Below, one piece after another: positions 35,404-46,499 of a stretch of DNA of 64,000 nucleotides (positions are counted from its first letter, which is position 1; each line of letters opens with the position of its first letter). The translations under genes were made by a program, and so were the position numbers. The DNA lies in contig OZ026844.1 of assembly GCA_964023205.1 (NCBI GenBank), forward strand, positions 9,152,416 to 9,216,415, read 5' to 3'. The DNA comes from Lutraria lutraria. Taxonomy: Eukaryota; Mollusca; Bivalvia; Venerida; Mactridae. The notes below the pieces were generated by a model. It made no database searches. It was given only the letters and a program-made list of their open reading frames with translations, and was not told the DNA's origin.

Positions 35404-35649
35404 TAGGCCATCCTTAAAAAATGTGTTTGTCGTAACGCTACGTACTCGCCAAAAAAAAGCCCCCTTCACAACTTTTGTTGGCCTCTCAGGATTTTATATA
35501 TTTTTTTCTTTCATTAAAACTAGCATTCTGACATGTATTTTGGGTTAAATATACAAAATAAATTGTAAAATAAAAATTCCTACCTACCTACCCACTGAAA
35601 ATGTTCTATGTAGGGTTACAACAAACAAACATTTTTAAGGGTGGCCTTA
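35404..35649. mobile_element. MITE with GGCCATCCTTAAAAA ends, downstream of the HAD-like gene
   Basis: Inverted ends ttaggccatccttaaaaa and tttttaagggtggcctta, 246 bp, same family as 4226-4453. It starts 60 bp after the HAD-like stop. It contains the first AATAAA (35557-35562) downstream of that gene, so it may supply its polyadenylation site; that is inference. Confidence 0.75.
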
Positions 35650-37035
35650 TTTAACAGTTCTGTGAAGCTACCAGTCAGTTCTCAGTAATAGCTTCAGGAA
35701 TAATGATTTTCGATGTCCATGTACTAAAGTTTTAAAGCATCATAACTTTTGTCATTTTTTTACATTATTCATTTTTCAGTTGTTTAGTATAACAGACAAG
35801 AATATTAAATATGTTACATAGGAGGCGATACTAAATTAAGGTGAACATTTCGCAACACATGTACACAGTGTACATAAAATAAAGTGTCCCTTTTTATAAT
35901 TTTTAAAAATTATCTTTTTAAACACTTTTTGCTATATTGTACATAAAAAATCGATTCTGAAAAGATTTCATTTTTTACTTTTAATCCAGTTACATTGAAT
36001 GCAACAAATATTCCAACTGAATAATGCTTAAGAAACTTGGATTAAGACTATTGTATTAGTTGTTGGTATTTATACAGCCAAACATGTGTTAGCAACCGAC
36101 CACCTCCGAATAAAGGCCACCTGTCTATAAAGGTCACAGTTTGTCTTACAAAAGGATGGCCTTTGTACACAGTTTTGACTGCACAAACACATAAAATAAC
36201 GGTCTACATTTTTTACTGTCAAACATGTGCCAAACACATTGAAATAATGGAAGTTTTTCATAGCCATGACTTTAACAATATTTTTTGCCTTAATTTTTCC
36301 ACTTTACTGAACAAACCCTTCGGTATAATTTAATGCACTTCAAGTTGATAAAAATCAATGTTGAACAAATAAATGTCTACTAACACTTTCTAGAATAAGA
36401 ACTGTTAGTTTCCTTACAGATGAAATGTTATATTTTAGAACAACTGAGACTTACTCATGACAATATTGATTATTACCTGTTCTTAGATAGTCCTATGACG
36501 AACGAAGGTCAAAGATCGAGATTAAGACCATGTTCTAGTAGTTCACCCTTGTTTAGAATTTTAATGAAAAGTGTTTGTTTTATTTGATATGTTACAATCG
36601 TAAATTTTATTCGGAAATATTTAGTTGTTAGAATATAAACTTGATACATAATGGTTTATCTTGAAAACTTATCATTGTAAATTTTGATACACGCTGACGG
36701 GTAGATATTTTAATGTTTTCTTCATGCATGTAAACACGAATTTAAACGAATGTCCACGGCGGGTTAGAAAAAATTGATGCAATTTTATGTCAAAATGCAA
36801 TAGAAATATATGTACGAGTTTCATGTATAATTATGATATGTATTAATTTGTCTCAGTCGTATGTTACTTGCATGTACTATGTATGTAGATCTAATAACAA
36901 TGACAATCTAAACTGGCGTTGTATTGTATGTATGAATAAGCACCACAGGTCATAACACACATATTCAACTTTATAACTCTCTGCGGCACTAACATCATAT
37001 ACAAACATCCAACTATACCACACGTATAAACAATA
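35650..37035. other. Non-coding stretch
   Basis: No exon is recognised. A fragment at about 36070-36180 (caaccgaccacctccgaata, aaggccacctgtctataaag) resembles ends of a dispersed inverted-repeat family also hinted at near 42585. Otherwise unassigned. Confidence 0.4.
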
Positions 37036-37208
37036 ATGTATATGACACTCGTAGGTATATATATTTCATTACATATAAAAGATCATGTATATGACACTCG
37101 TAGGTATATATATTTCATTACATATAAAAGATCATGTATATGACACTCGTAGGTATATATATTTCATTACATATAAAAGATCATGTATATGACACTCCTA
37201 GGTACATA
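37036..37208. repeat. 49-bp minisatellite, ~3.5 copies
   Basis: The unit beginning atgtatatgacactcgtagg repeats at 37036, 37085, 37134 and 37183. The first three copies are essentially identical and the last is partial and diverged. Confidence 0.95.
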
Positions 37209-37271
37209 TTATATAACAAACTAGTGATGATGACTGTAAATTTATGAGAACTTGTTATATTGAACTTCAAG

Positions 37272-39187
37272 CAGGGCCTGGGTCCGTATTCAAAAACGTT
37301 GTTAGTTTTCCGAGTTGAGAATTTTCTTAAATTTTGACTAAGACATTTCTTAGTTTTCATCTTAGATTTATTCTAAGCGTAAACTAAGACGGACTCATTC
37401 TTTGTTTGAAAAGAAGTCTTAGTTTTGAAAATTTACCGTTGTCAGGGGGTTTTCCACGGAATATCCATACGTCATAACTTACGCATGCCTTAAAATTGGC
37501 GATTAGTTAAACCTATCCATCATAGATTTTCTCAATTTTACGGATACGTTTGGTATTTTTTCAGCCACAAAATTGTACGAATGACACATATATAATTGCT
37601 AATCATATTTGCAGAATACGAACAGGTTCCTTATAAACAGTGTCGGTGATATATCAATAAAAGATAATTTGTATTGTTAACAGTCAAATTAATGTATTTT
37701 ATGCTCAAGTTTTATTTTATGAAGTATACAGTAATTCGGTAAAGTTCCAGCAACAGGAGTATCAAAATACAAATACGCAACATTAGGGCGTTATAAGTCA
37801 AGTATCATTGATTACTCAGTATGTTTTTTAATTGACTCTTTCTATGGAATATGTAAACATGTATGTATTATGTTTACTGTCTGGTATATTTCTGCTTGTC
37901 ATATCATTACTCACAGTTAGGAGATTTTATAACAACAGAGGTAGAATGTTTCATCGATAACTGAACATCAATCACAGACTATTATTTCAAATACATATTA
38001 TAAAGTTTACTGATATCATATTGCCAAGGGTACAGTTGCATGTTTACGGGTAGTTTCAAAATAGCTTATACCTGTATCATACTCTCTTCAACAAACTGCA
38101 CAAAATAATAGATAAATTATTATTGATGAAATACTAAAGTCACAATGAAATACTTGCATGTATGTGCTTTCAGCAGGAAAAAAAAATTTATCACAACATG
38201 TGCATTAACAACAAGATGTAAACAAGGTAATAAAAAATTAAGATTATACAGTTGCCCTTGGATTTCATGTTCATATCAAACATTATTAAAGCAAAACAGT
38301 GGCTGAATATATTAGAACCCAAAATTGTTCATGCAGAGTAGTGTTTATCTATCTAAATGTTTATCACATCAAAATCACATTAGGCACTGGTATCTGTCTT
38401 TACTAATGTCACTATGAATTGTTCCATGGAGTCCTCAAAAGAATCTGTGAATTACAAAGTACATCATGTCAATTCATAGCAAGTCTTCATAGTTGATAAA
38501 CTCAGAAACTGAAGCAGAATTATTTATGAAGAAGCAAAAACGACATAAATAACGAAATATATCAAATGGTATATGGTTTAAGGATATTTTAGTTCACACT
38601 GATCTCGTATGACAATAAACTTGAACCAATGTCTATCCAAAAAACGTACAATATCCGCATATGCGCAAAGAGTAAAAAAACACGTACTTGTTGATTGTTC
38701 TGTCATAAAGTCCAGTGAAAAGCATCTTGGATCACTGGTAATGAATTTCAAGTTAAGCACCAAAGGGATACATCTTGCTGGATGTTTGCTTATCCTGTGA
38801 TGGCAAATGAATCTTTTCACAATATTTATAAGTGAAATTGACACGTTATTTTGACAACTGCTCCGCCCAAGATCAAGTCAAAATAACGACAGAAAGGTGT
38901 GTAAGTTCATAATCTGTATATTCTTCATAGATATGGACAAATAATGAGTTCGACGTAGCATCCATTTTCGTTTTGTTTTTTTTATCTAAGAAAATTCTTA
39001 AAGTTAAGACACCTCGTTCCTTGACTAAACTTTTAAGATAAAAATCGATTTTTATAAAGATTTTTTTCACTTTTACACAAACGTTAAGACAAATCTTACA
39101 ATGTTAGCAAAACTTGGCGAAAACTAAGATAATTTCGGTATTCTTAGATGATTTTTCATCTTAATTGGTTTGTGAATACGGGCCCTG
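37272..39187. mobile_element. 1.9-kb non-autonomous DNA transposon (CAGGGCC..CCGTATTCA ends)
   Basis: The left end cagggcctgggtccgtattc is mirrored by gtgaatacgggccctgg. Subterminal regions pair loosely through repeated cttagttt/aaactaag blocks at 37300-37435 and 38985-39165. There is no transposase frame; the longest internal frames show no domain. Confidence 0.75.
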
Positions 39188-39954
39188 GAGTTTCAATATT
39201 GAGTTTAAACTGTAAAGTACAGTACTTACTGTTTTATTACGAAAGATGAAAAAGATCCTTTGAGTTTAAGACTATTCTTATATAATTTTATGATAATCGA
39301 ATTGAATAGAGTTGTTTTAAATGATGACTGCTGATAAAAGTTTTATGTTTACCGATTTATCTCATTTCAAGATATAACAACAGATATGCTATACTTACGT
39401 AAAATTTCACCTTCTTACAACGTTGCAATACACATACGGGTATGTATACATAAAATGTATTTCGTCATTATGGTACAATCGATCAATCTATAGATTAATT
39501 GTACAACCTTGTAAATACCATTAACACAATGCTTAATTAAGTCACTTAATATCGATTCTATACTATAGCGAGTTATTTAATACTAAATTCTGACTTAAAT
39601 AACTTTATAAATACATGTACAATGTTTTACACTGGAAGTCATTTTCTGACGTAAATCTCACGAATGACAATCTAGAATAAGTTCACGACTTCCTCATGGT
39701 AAAATGACTTCTTTAAATAAAAGTTTTTAAATGGCGACCAACAATTAAAGTGATTCATATTTTGATAATTTTCCCATATAGACATTGGGTTATTTTAACT
39801 TATATTAAGATTATCGTTTGTAACTGAAATGTTGGTGTGTAATGTGATTAATATACTTTAAGCACACAGTAATTTAGAGAGGATACGTAATTAATTATTC
39901 ACTAAATGACGTAAGTTGTAAGACAGTGCTTTCTTCTAACTCTGACTTATGTAA
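39188..39954. other. Non-coding stretch, nothing recognised
   Basis: AT-rich spacer between two mobile elements. No supported feature. Confidence 0.4.
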
Positions 39955-40262
39955 GCCTGCACGATAAGCTCAGTGGTTAGCTCGTTCATTGGTCTATTGA
40001 TCAAGAGGTCGTGAGCTCGAATACCGAGCCAGGCAAACACTGTCCGTAACTTTGCCTGAAAATATAATATCCTATGTTAAATTGTCCCCAAACTCTGAAT
40101 TATATGGAGTAGCTTGGTAGTAGCTTGAGGATAGAATGTGGTAAATAAGTTGATTAAGACCTAAGTGAAGTCCATGGAAGCTGGTTAAGATAACTGCCCG
40201 CCACGGTATAACTGAAATAATGTTTAAAAATCCGATGAAATTAAATCCGATTAAATAAACTT
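39955..40262 (+). mobile_element. tRNA-derived SINE
   Basis: The tRNA-like head has a box A-like aagctcagtggttagctcg and a box B-like gagctcgaataccgagcc. The body carries cactgtccgtaac, gtagcttggtag, gaagtccatggaagctgg and gataactgcccgccac. The short A-rich tail includes tccgatgaaattaaatccga. The minus copy at 15979-16290 shares the body. Confidence 0.8.
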
Positions 40263-40504
40263 ATAAAATAGTTTTAACTAAATAAAGTGTACGCAGAATT
40301 TTCTAGACCCAAAGCTCCGCTCACCATCTCTCTTAATAGGCATCAAACGTTTTGGTATACGAACCTCAGGTTCGAAAGTTCGAGCTCAGGCCGGGGGGGG
40401 CACTTATTCACAGAGATGATCTGGTTAAAGGTGTTATAATTACATGTATATAGTATAGAAGTATGGTATAATACAGTACAAATGTATTTGCATTTACAAA
40501 TTGG

Positions 40505-40785
40505 CTGTAGTATTAACAGCTCAATTAGTTCAGCTGGTAGAGTATCTGGTATATTCAATATAACTTTTTTTTATTTTATTATGTATTCCGATGTAAATCT
40601 TATGTATTCTCACTGTATTTAATTCCTTACAGTTTTACATACATGTACAACCTGGTATACTGTTATATATGTTAATTCCATACTGTACACTCATTTCATA
40701 TGTATATATATGCTGAGTGAATGAAATAAACTTGAACTATGGTGTGCAAGCAGCAGGTCACGGGTTTGAGCCCCGCATTAGGTAC
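40505..40785 (+). mobile_element. SINE head split by a LINE 3' tail
   Basis: A tRNA-like box A region (ttagttcagctggtagagta) ends at about 40555. The matching box B half (caggtcacgggtttgagccc) resumes at about 40740. The intervening 180 bp ends gagtgaatgaaataaacttg, the kind of tail seen at 3' ends of CR1/L2-type LINEs. Confidence 0.55.
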
Positions 40786-40819
40786 ATTATATTCCTCCTT
40801 ACCTCCTCATATTACAAGA

Positions 40820-40920
40820 TTTAGATTTCAAGATTTATTCAGAACATCAATTATATAACAATACATAAAATTGTGAATTAGGTCAAAGATGACCCCTGAT
40901 CACAATATCAATATAAAATG
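40820..40920 (-). mobile_element. LINE 3'-tail fragment
   Basis: The reverse complement ends ctgaataaatcttgaaatct, resembling CR1/L2-type 3' ends, preceded by a block on hydrophobic-free non-coding sequence. Too short to classify. Confidence 0.4.
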
Positions 40921-42688
40921 TTTCTATATAGTCGTGTTGTAGTCAAGGTAAAAAATACAGACGTAAGAATTATTATTATTATTTTGTAAGTTTAACCAAA
41001 ATGTATGATATAGGGTCTACTTAGTGTGACCGTTACTTAAGACTGAATGTAACCGTCCATTTGACATAATAATTTTAAAATCAGCGTTGCAATGACATCA
41101 TCACTATTATCAATAAAATGTATTCAATAAAATCAAAATGATATAATTAGCCGAAAGGCATTACAAAGTTCATCCACAAATATGATTTACAAATATGTAA
41201 CAAATGATATCATAATCGATAATGAAAATTTGTGAGAGCATAATCAATGATTATACATGTAATAATACTGTATATCAAAATATAAGTATTGTATATCCGG
41301 ATAGATACAGTAGGAACATTCTCTGAGATCTGCCGTTGATCCGAGCGACTCCAGTTGACACTTATTTGAACTAAAACACGGCTACTTTGGTAGAAATGAC
41401 ATTCAATCCATGAAAACTGGTTAGGTTTACTGGTAACCTCTCTGTCAGAATTTTAATTAACTACTGTAGAACACTCACCCTTACACCGAAAAATACAAGT
41501 ACAGATTTTTCCTTCTAAGTAACAGTATTGCCAGTACTTTGATACATGTCGTGGAATAATAAGATAATTCTTTTTTTTTTTTAGTTAATGGTCAACCTCA
41601 TTTTGCATAATATAGCCACCTATTGAAACACACAAGCTTATTTTGAAAAAAAAATCTTAATTCGTCAATTATCATGCCTTTGATGACACAAACATCACAT
41701 CAAACATAATAAAAAGAACAACAGTCAGCTGACAAGTTTAAACTCAGAACATAGAAATCTAACACTACTGATTCCTGTGGGTCACTGTGTCCTACACTAG
41801 AATGCACGAATTTAAATGTCGTTATCGTCTTGATGAAAAACACCGGTGACAGTATTCTCCCTTTTTACGATTACAACAAGACAGACTTTTTTGGTTGACC
41901 AAGCTCAAAACCTAGACTCAGGCGGACGCTTAACAATTAATAAAACAAACTGGCCTAAATTTCTTGTCTTCGAGTGCAAACGAATTGACACTAGTCTTTA
42001 AACTTGAACAAACATAATACCAAGGATCGGCAACAGTAGGAATATCTTCATAAATTACAAGCGTTATTTCCTCACATAGAAACCGTGGTTAAGTATAAAA
42101 ACAAACTGTCCGTCCCTCAATTAAGAATATCTTTCAGTTGTATTTTATAACGAACTAAAACCAATATTGAATCATCTGCAGAGGGGAATTTGTTGGGTCT
42201 TTTTTAAACATGCATTAGTAATATCTAAATATATCCATATTAAATCGATCTATTTAGTCACAAATAACCTACAATGACAATATCGATTTACATCAAACAA
42301 GGATATGTTTTTCATGCCGACATTGTCACTGCACTGTTACTTGTAATTGTAATAGGATATTACATTCAATCAATCGATGAATGTAGTTGATTATTAATAT
42401 AGAACTGTAAACACGGTTTTGTCTACCCCGGTTGTAATTTAGAACATGTGGTTGCGTATGTATATGCCATGGACAACGTAAATTAATGGAGGGTGCAATT
42501 TAAGAATTCCGACAATATTGGTTTTCTTGAAATGCCTAGTTTAAAAGTACGGAGAAAGTGAAAATCGGCGTTTAAAGTCAAACCTGTGTTAGCGGTCACA
42601 TCTGGATGAAGGCCACACTGTGAATAAATGACTTGACTTTATATCATAAAGGGAGGTAATATTGATTGCTTACCTGTACTCTCCCTTT
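40921..42688. other. Non-coding stretch, nothing recognised
   Basis: AT-rich DNA with no supported exon or RNA. A short transposon-end-like piece (gtcaaacctgtgttagcggt) is at about 42577-42597. Confidence 0.4.
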
Positions 42689-43002
42689 TACGAAAGACCG
42701 GTGGTGACATTTCAACTTCAAGATTTATCAATTTCAAAACATGTAATAATGGAGTTGAAATCGTGAAATTGCGAAATCGTGAAATTGTGAAATCGTGAAT
42801 TTTTAAAGAAAAATCGTGAAATGATGAAATCGTGAAATTCACGATTTCGCAATTTCACGATTTCACAATTTCGCGATTTCACGATTTTTCTTCAGAAATT
42901 CACGATTTCACAATTTCACGATTTCACAATTTCAACTTCATTATTTCATGTTTTGAAAATGTGAAATCTTGAAGTTGAAATGTCACCACCGGTCTTTCGT
43001 AC
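42689..43002. repeat. 314-bp near-perfect palindrome built from 'gaaatcgtgaaatt' monomers
   Basis: The outer arms (tacgaaagaccggtggtgac at left, gtcaccaccggtctttcgta at right) are perfect and run inward through atttcaacttcaagatt. The interior is a tandem array of gtgaaatcg/cgatttcac monomers that flips orientation at about 42838. The whole can fold into one hairpin. It may be a fold-back transposon; no coding capacity. Confidence 0.95.
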
Positions 43003-43922
43003 CCTTTTCTATGTTTGTATAGAGCTTTCAATTTCATGATTACAAAATTACACAAATAAGAAAAAGCTCGTGGTGAATGACTTATAAATGATTCATTATA
43101 TATTCATAAACAAGAGTTTAATGATCGGAAATAAATGCTTGTATTAGTGTACGTAATCCTAAAAGAATTTACACTCGTGAAGGATCTTCAGCAGAACTTA
43201 TATATTTTCAAAATCTTTATAAAGATATCAAACTCATACAAATTCCTACTAGCTAGGTTTTACAACCGATGTGGTAAACAAAACTTTAAAACTGAAATAA
43301 CTAGAGCTGCCACAAGGTGACAAATACCCCCACATGCTCCCCGCATGATGCATAGACCTTGGAGTTACATGAGAGTTCTGCGCGACACCTCGTCTACACC
43401 TGGACTAGTGGTGGTTAACATTAAAATTTTGTGGTAAGATATTTCAAATGAATGACAAAGTTGCAGAGCGGACACGATTCGGGACATACAGACCGACCGA
43501 CCGTTTGTTCGTAATTGGCCAATTGTGTGAGGATATTACTAGCGAATTTGTCAACATTTTACGTTCAGTTTTCATTACAAGCACAGTTTATTGGCGATTA
43601 TTGTAATTAACAGACATTTAACAGAAGTTCGGACAGAGCATTTCGGGCAGTCACCTCTTCTCTTGGTGGATACTCAACTGTGTAGATGAATTCATAAGTA
43701 TACACAGTGCAGTATCAAGGTATACAACTCCAGATGCATTATGTATGAAAAAATAGACTCGTCATGGTTATGTCCTCTTTTCACAATGTACCAAATGTTA
43801 GGCGAATAATTACTCTTACTTAGGTATAATTCTCAAGAAATATTTAACCTCGAAATATCAAAATATATAAAACTCTGAGGCGATCTCACAGTTTGCAATG
43901 TTTTATTTAACGTCCAAGACTA
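43003..43922. other. Non-coding stretch, nothing recognised
   Basis: No supported exon, RNA or repeat. Confidence 0.4.
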
Positions 43923-45025
43923 AAGGGCCTGTCACACTACAGCGTATTAGGCCAACGAGTGAGAAACGTGTAAGATTTTGTCTAATACGCTGGCGAACGT
44001 CCGAAACAACAAGGAGAAGCCGCCTTTCAGACGCACACATAGCGTTTTTCGGGCGTGTTTAACAAATACATAACCTCTGAGTAACGACCGAGAAACGTTT
44101 TCACAACTTACGCGAATACATAATTCCAGAGTGTGCTAGGTGTGTGCATAACCTTCTTGACGAGTAAAGAACGCGTGTGTAACCTGTACAATGGTATTGG
44201 TAGTGAATTAGAGCAATATTCATATATATTTCCAACTCCTGCCGCCTCCCGATCCAAGGCTTGGCGTGTCCAGACCGTCCTCTTCAATCCTCTACTCCCA
44301 GTTCGATGCGCAACATACTGCACAAGGTTTAAAATATGTTGCTGGTATTGCAAAACAACAAAGTGTACGCGCTCAGTATCAGCCATATTAGTCATGTACA
44401 CTTGAGATTTTGGATTTGTTTATATCGAGTTTTACGTCCGAGTCATATGAGGGGGGTAGTTCACCTAAGCATCTTTCCTAGAAAGAACCAGTATTAAACT
44501 CCCACCCTCCGTAACGTGAATTAGTAAATTTTCTAATACATGAAATACCGAGTAATAAGCAACGCCCTTATTTTCCTTCCTTATGTCTTGGTACGTTGTA
44601 AGAACGTTTGTCAAACGTTAAATATGCGTTATTCGTGCGTTACTATAGCGTCAGGAAACGTTAAGTCCATCTTATACGCTCCAAGAACGCCCTACACATG
44701 TTATAAATAAGTTAAACAAACGTTACGCATACGTTTAAAACACGTTATGCGAACGCAAGTGAATGTACCGGCGTGTTACCAACTTGTACTTAACGTTTGA
44801 AAGCGTATGGCGAACGTTCGAATAACGAATGAATATCGCTCGTCTAACGTATACATTACCGATGAATATACGTTCGGCACTCGTTGAAAATTGTGTGCTT
44901 TACAAAAAGTTAAAGTAAAAGTTTTAACTTACATAAAACGAATCTTTAGCGAGTACGACGACCACCAGCGTATTCTAACACGTCAGCATACGTTGGGTCA
45001 ATGTGTTGTAGTGTGACAGCACCTT
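43923..45025. mobile_element. 1.1-kb inverted-repeat element (AGGGCCTGTCACACTACA ends)
   Basis: The left end aagggcctgtcacactaca is mirrored by tgtagtgtgacagcacctt. The flanks are ctaa and taaa. The interior is unusually rich in aacgtt/aacgcg/acgttcg motifs on both strands, and a truncated minus-strand SINE (44408-44525) has inserted in it. No transposase frame. The ends resemble those of the nested element at 13317 (cccccatcacac), which may belong to the same superfamily. Confidence 0.75.
44408..44525 (-). mobile_element. 5'-truncated SINE inside the 1.1-kb element
   Basis: The reverse complement contains tactggttctttctagg, ggtgaactacccccctcatatg and acgtaaaactcgatataaac. It is colinear with the 3' part of the SINE at 9065-9305; the tRNA head is missing. 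Confidence 0.7.
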
Positions 45026-46395
45026 AAAACACAATAAAACTTCATAAACGCATGCTTTAAAAAAAATACAAGAATTAATCACACATATCACGGCAATATA
45101 TCATGTCACAAAAATACGCGTTCGCCATTATCTTAAAAAATACTGATTTCTTTCCAAAACAAATTATAAGTATGTGTCAGTTACTTTAATGAGACGATTC
45201 TCCACTTTATCCAATGAAAATTGATAAAGTTTTAGAGAAGATAGCAAAGAAAATGTTACCTAAATCAAGCGTTTATTTAATTATTTTGTTTCACGCATGT
45301 CGTGCCGGAAAGTCACGTGGTACAGACACCGTATGAACTGTCAATCGATTTCATATCCTAAAATTTAAAAGAGTCAAATAAAACAAATTATTGTTATCAG
45401 TTTGTTCTTCTAAGAGTACTGTCTTACACTCATCAAGCACCTACAACAATAACAAAAAGTTCAAATAAAGACTAAATGGAACACCAGGGTTTGTCGCTTT
45501 TATTGCCTCGTGTTCGCTACTTACCACCATTTCGATTGTCCAATAGAATATGCAGATCCTACCCAGGTTTGTCCTCCATTATTTCTATGTACATTGTATC
45601 TGTTGTTTAACGACCCGTTCTTTTGCTATGGTATTTATATCCCTACATTTTTCAAAAAAAAAAAAATTGTTCTTTGTCATGCAGGGTATACCACAGACAC
45701 TTGTTATATATATATATGTATATTGATAGTAAGAGCGACCGTGGTGGGTGGGGTAATTTTTTCTAAACAAGTGTCTGTGGGGTATACAGCACTAATACAC
45801 GCTCCACACGTTTCCTGTGATTTTCTAGACACAGTACTTGGCTCATAGTTGGGAAGGGTTCACTGAAAAGGCGTCCCTGAAATATTGAAAGGCGGAGCCG
45901 AAACACCCATTTGTATGGTCCTGTGTGATTGGTGTTTGAGGATTTTGGGCAATGTTTTGTATGCGTGTGTGTGTGTTTTGCATGAACCATTTCTAATCTT
46001 ATAAGCTTACAAGCCATAAGTCAAATTCAATCCCCAGATGATATTTAAATACAAGGTACCTACGTCAAAATCAAGGATTTACCAAGCAACCGTATTAACG
46101 CATGTCAATGTCAAAACGCATTACATTTCTAGAAGATTACGATCGAGATCTTTATCGGATAAGAAATTCATGGAAACAAATGTCGCTAAGCTTATATGAT
46201 GCACCAATTCTATGAACAAAGTTCATCTATATGTTTAGAGGTTAATGATAATCCATGCTTACATGTCGCCTTAACGTCAGATTTGTCTTCTGTAAGGAAA
46301 ATTTTATGCCTTATGTGACATAATTGCATGGACCTTATGCCGGTAACATATGTTACATGCGGCCGACATTGCTATTTAATGTTTAGTATACCTAC
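45026..46395. other. Upstream region of the VWA-galaxin gene
   Basis: No exon is recognised. A spaced inverted repeat (gtataccacagacacttgtt near 45686, aacaagtgtctgtggggtat near 45766) and a fragment shared in reverse with the 3,232-bp unit (ggcggagccga near 45891 against tcggctccgcc near 26540) mark transposon remains. Confidence 0.45.
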
Positions 46396-46403
46396 TATAT
46401 AAG
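46396..46403 (+). promoter_or_regulatory. Candidate TATA box of the VWA-galaxin gene
   Basis: TATATAAG lies 97 bp upstream of the signal-peptide ATG at 46500, which would place transcription start near 46427 and a 5' leader of about 70 nt. Position and sequence fit; no transcript data. Confidence 0.45.
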
Positions 46404-46499
46404 ATGTTTGCGGTCCTTGAATAAGGTATTGCTGCTGGAAGTCGCCGACTCCACCGTGTTGTTCTGCAGTCACATTTTTGCCAATAAGTGAAGTTCAGG

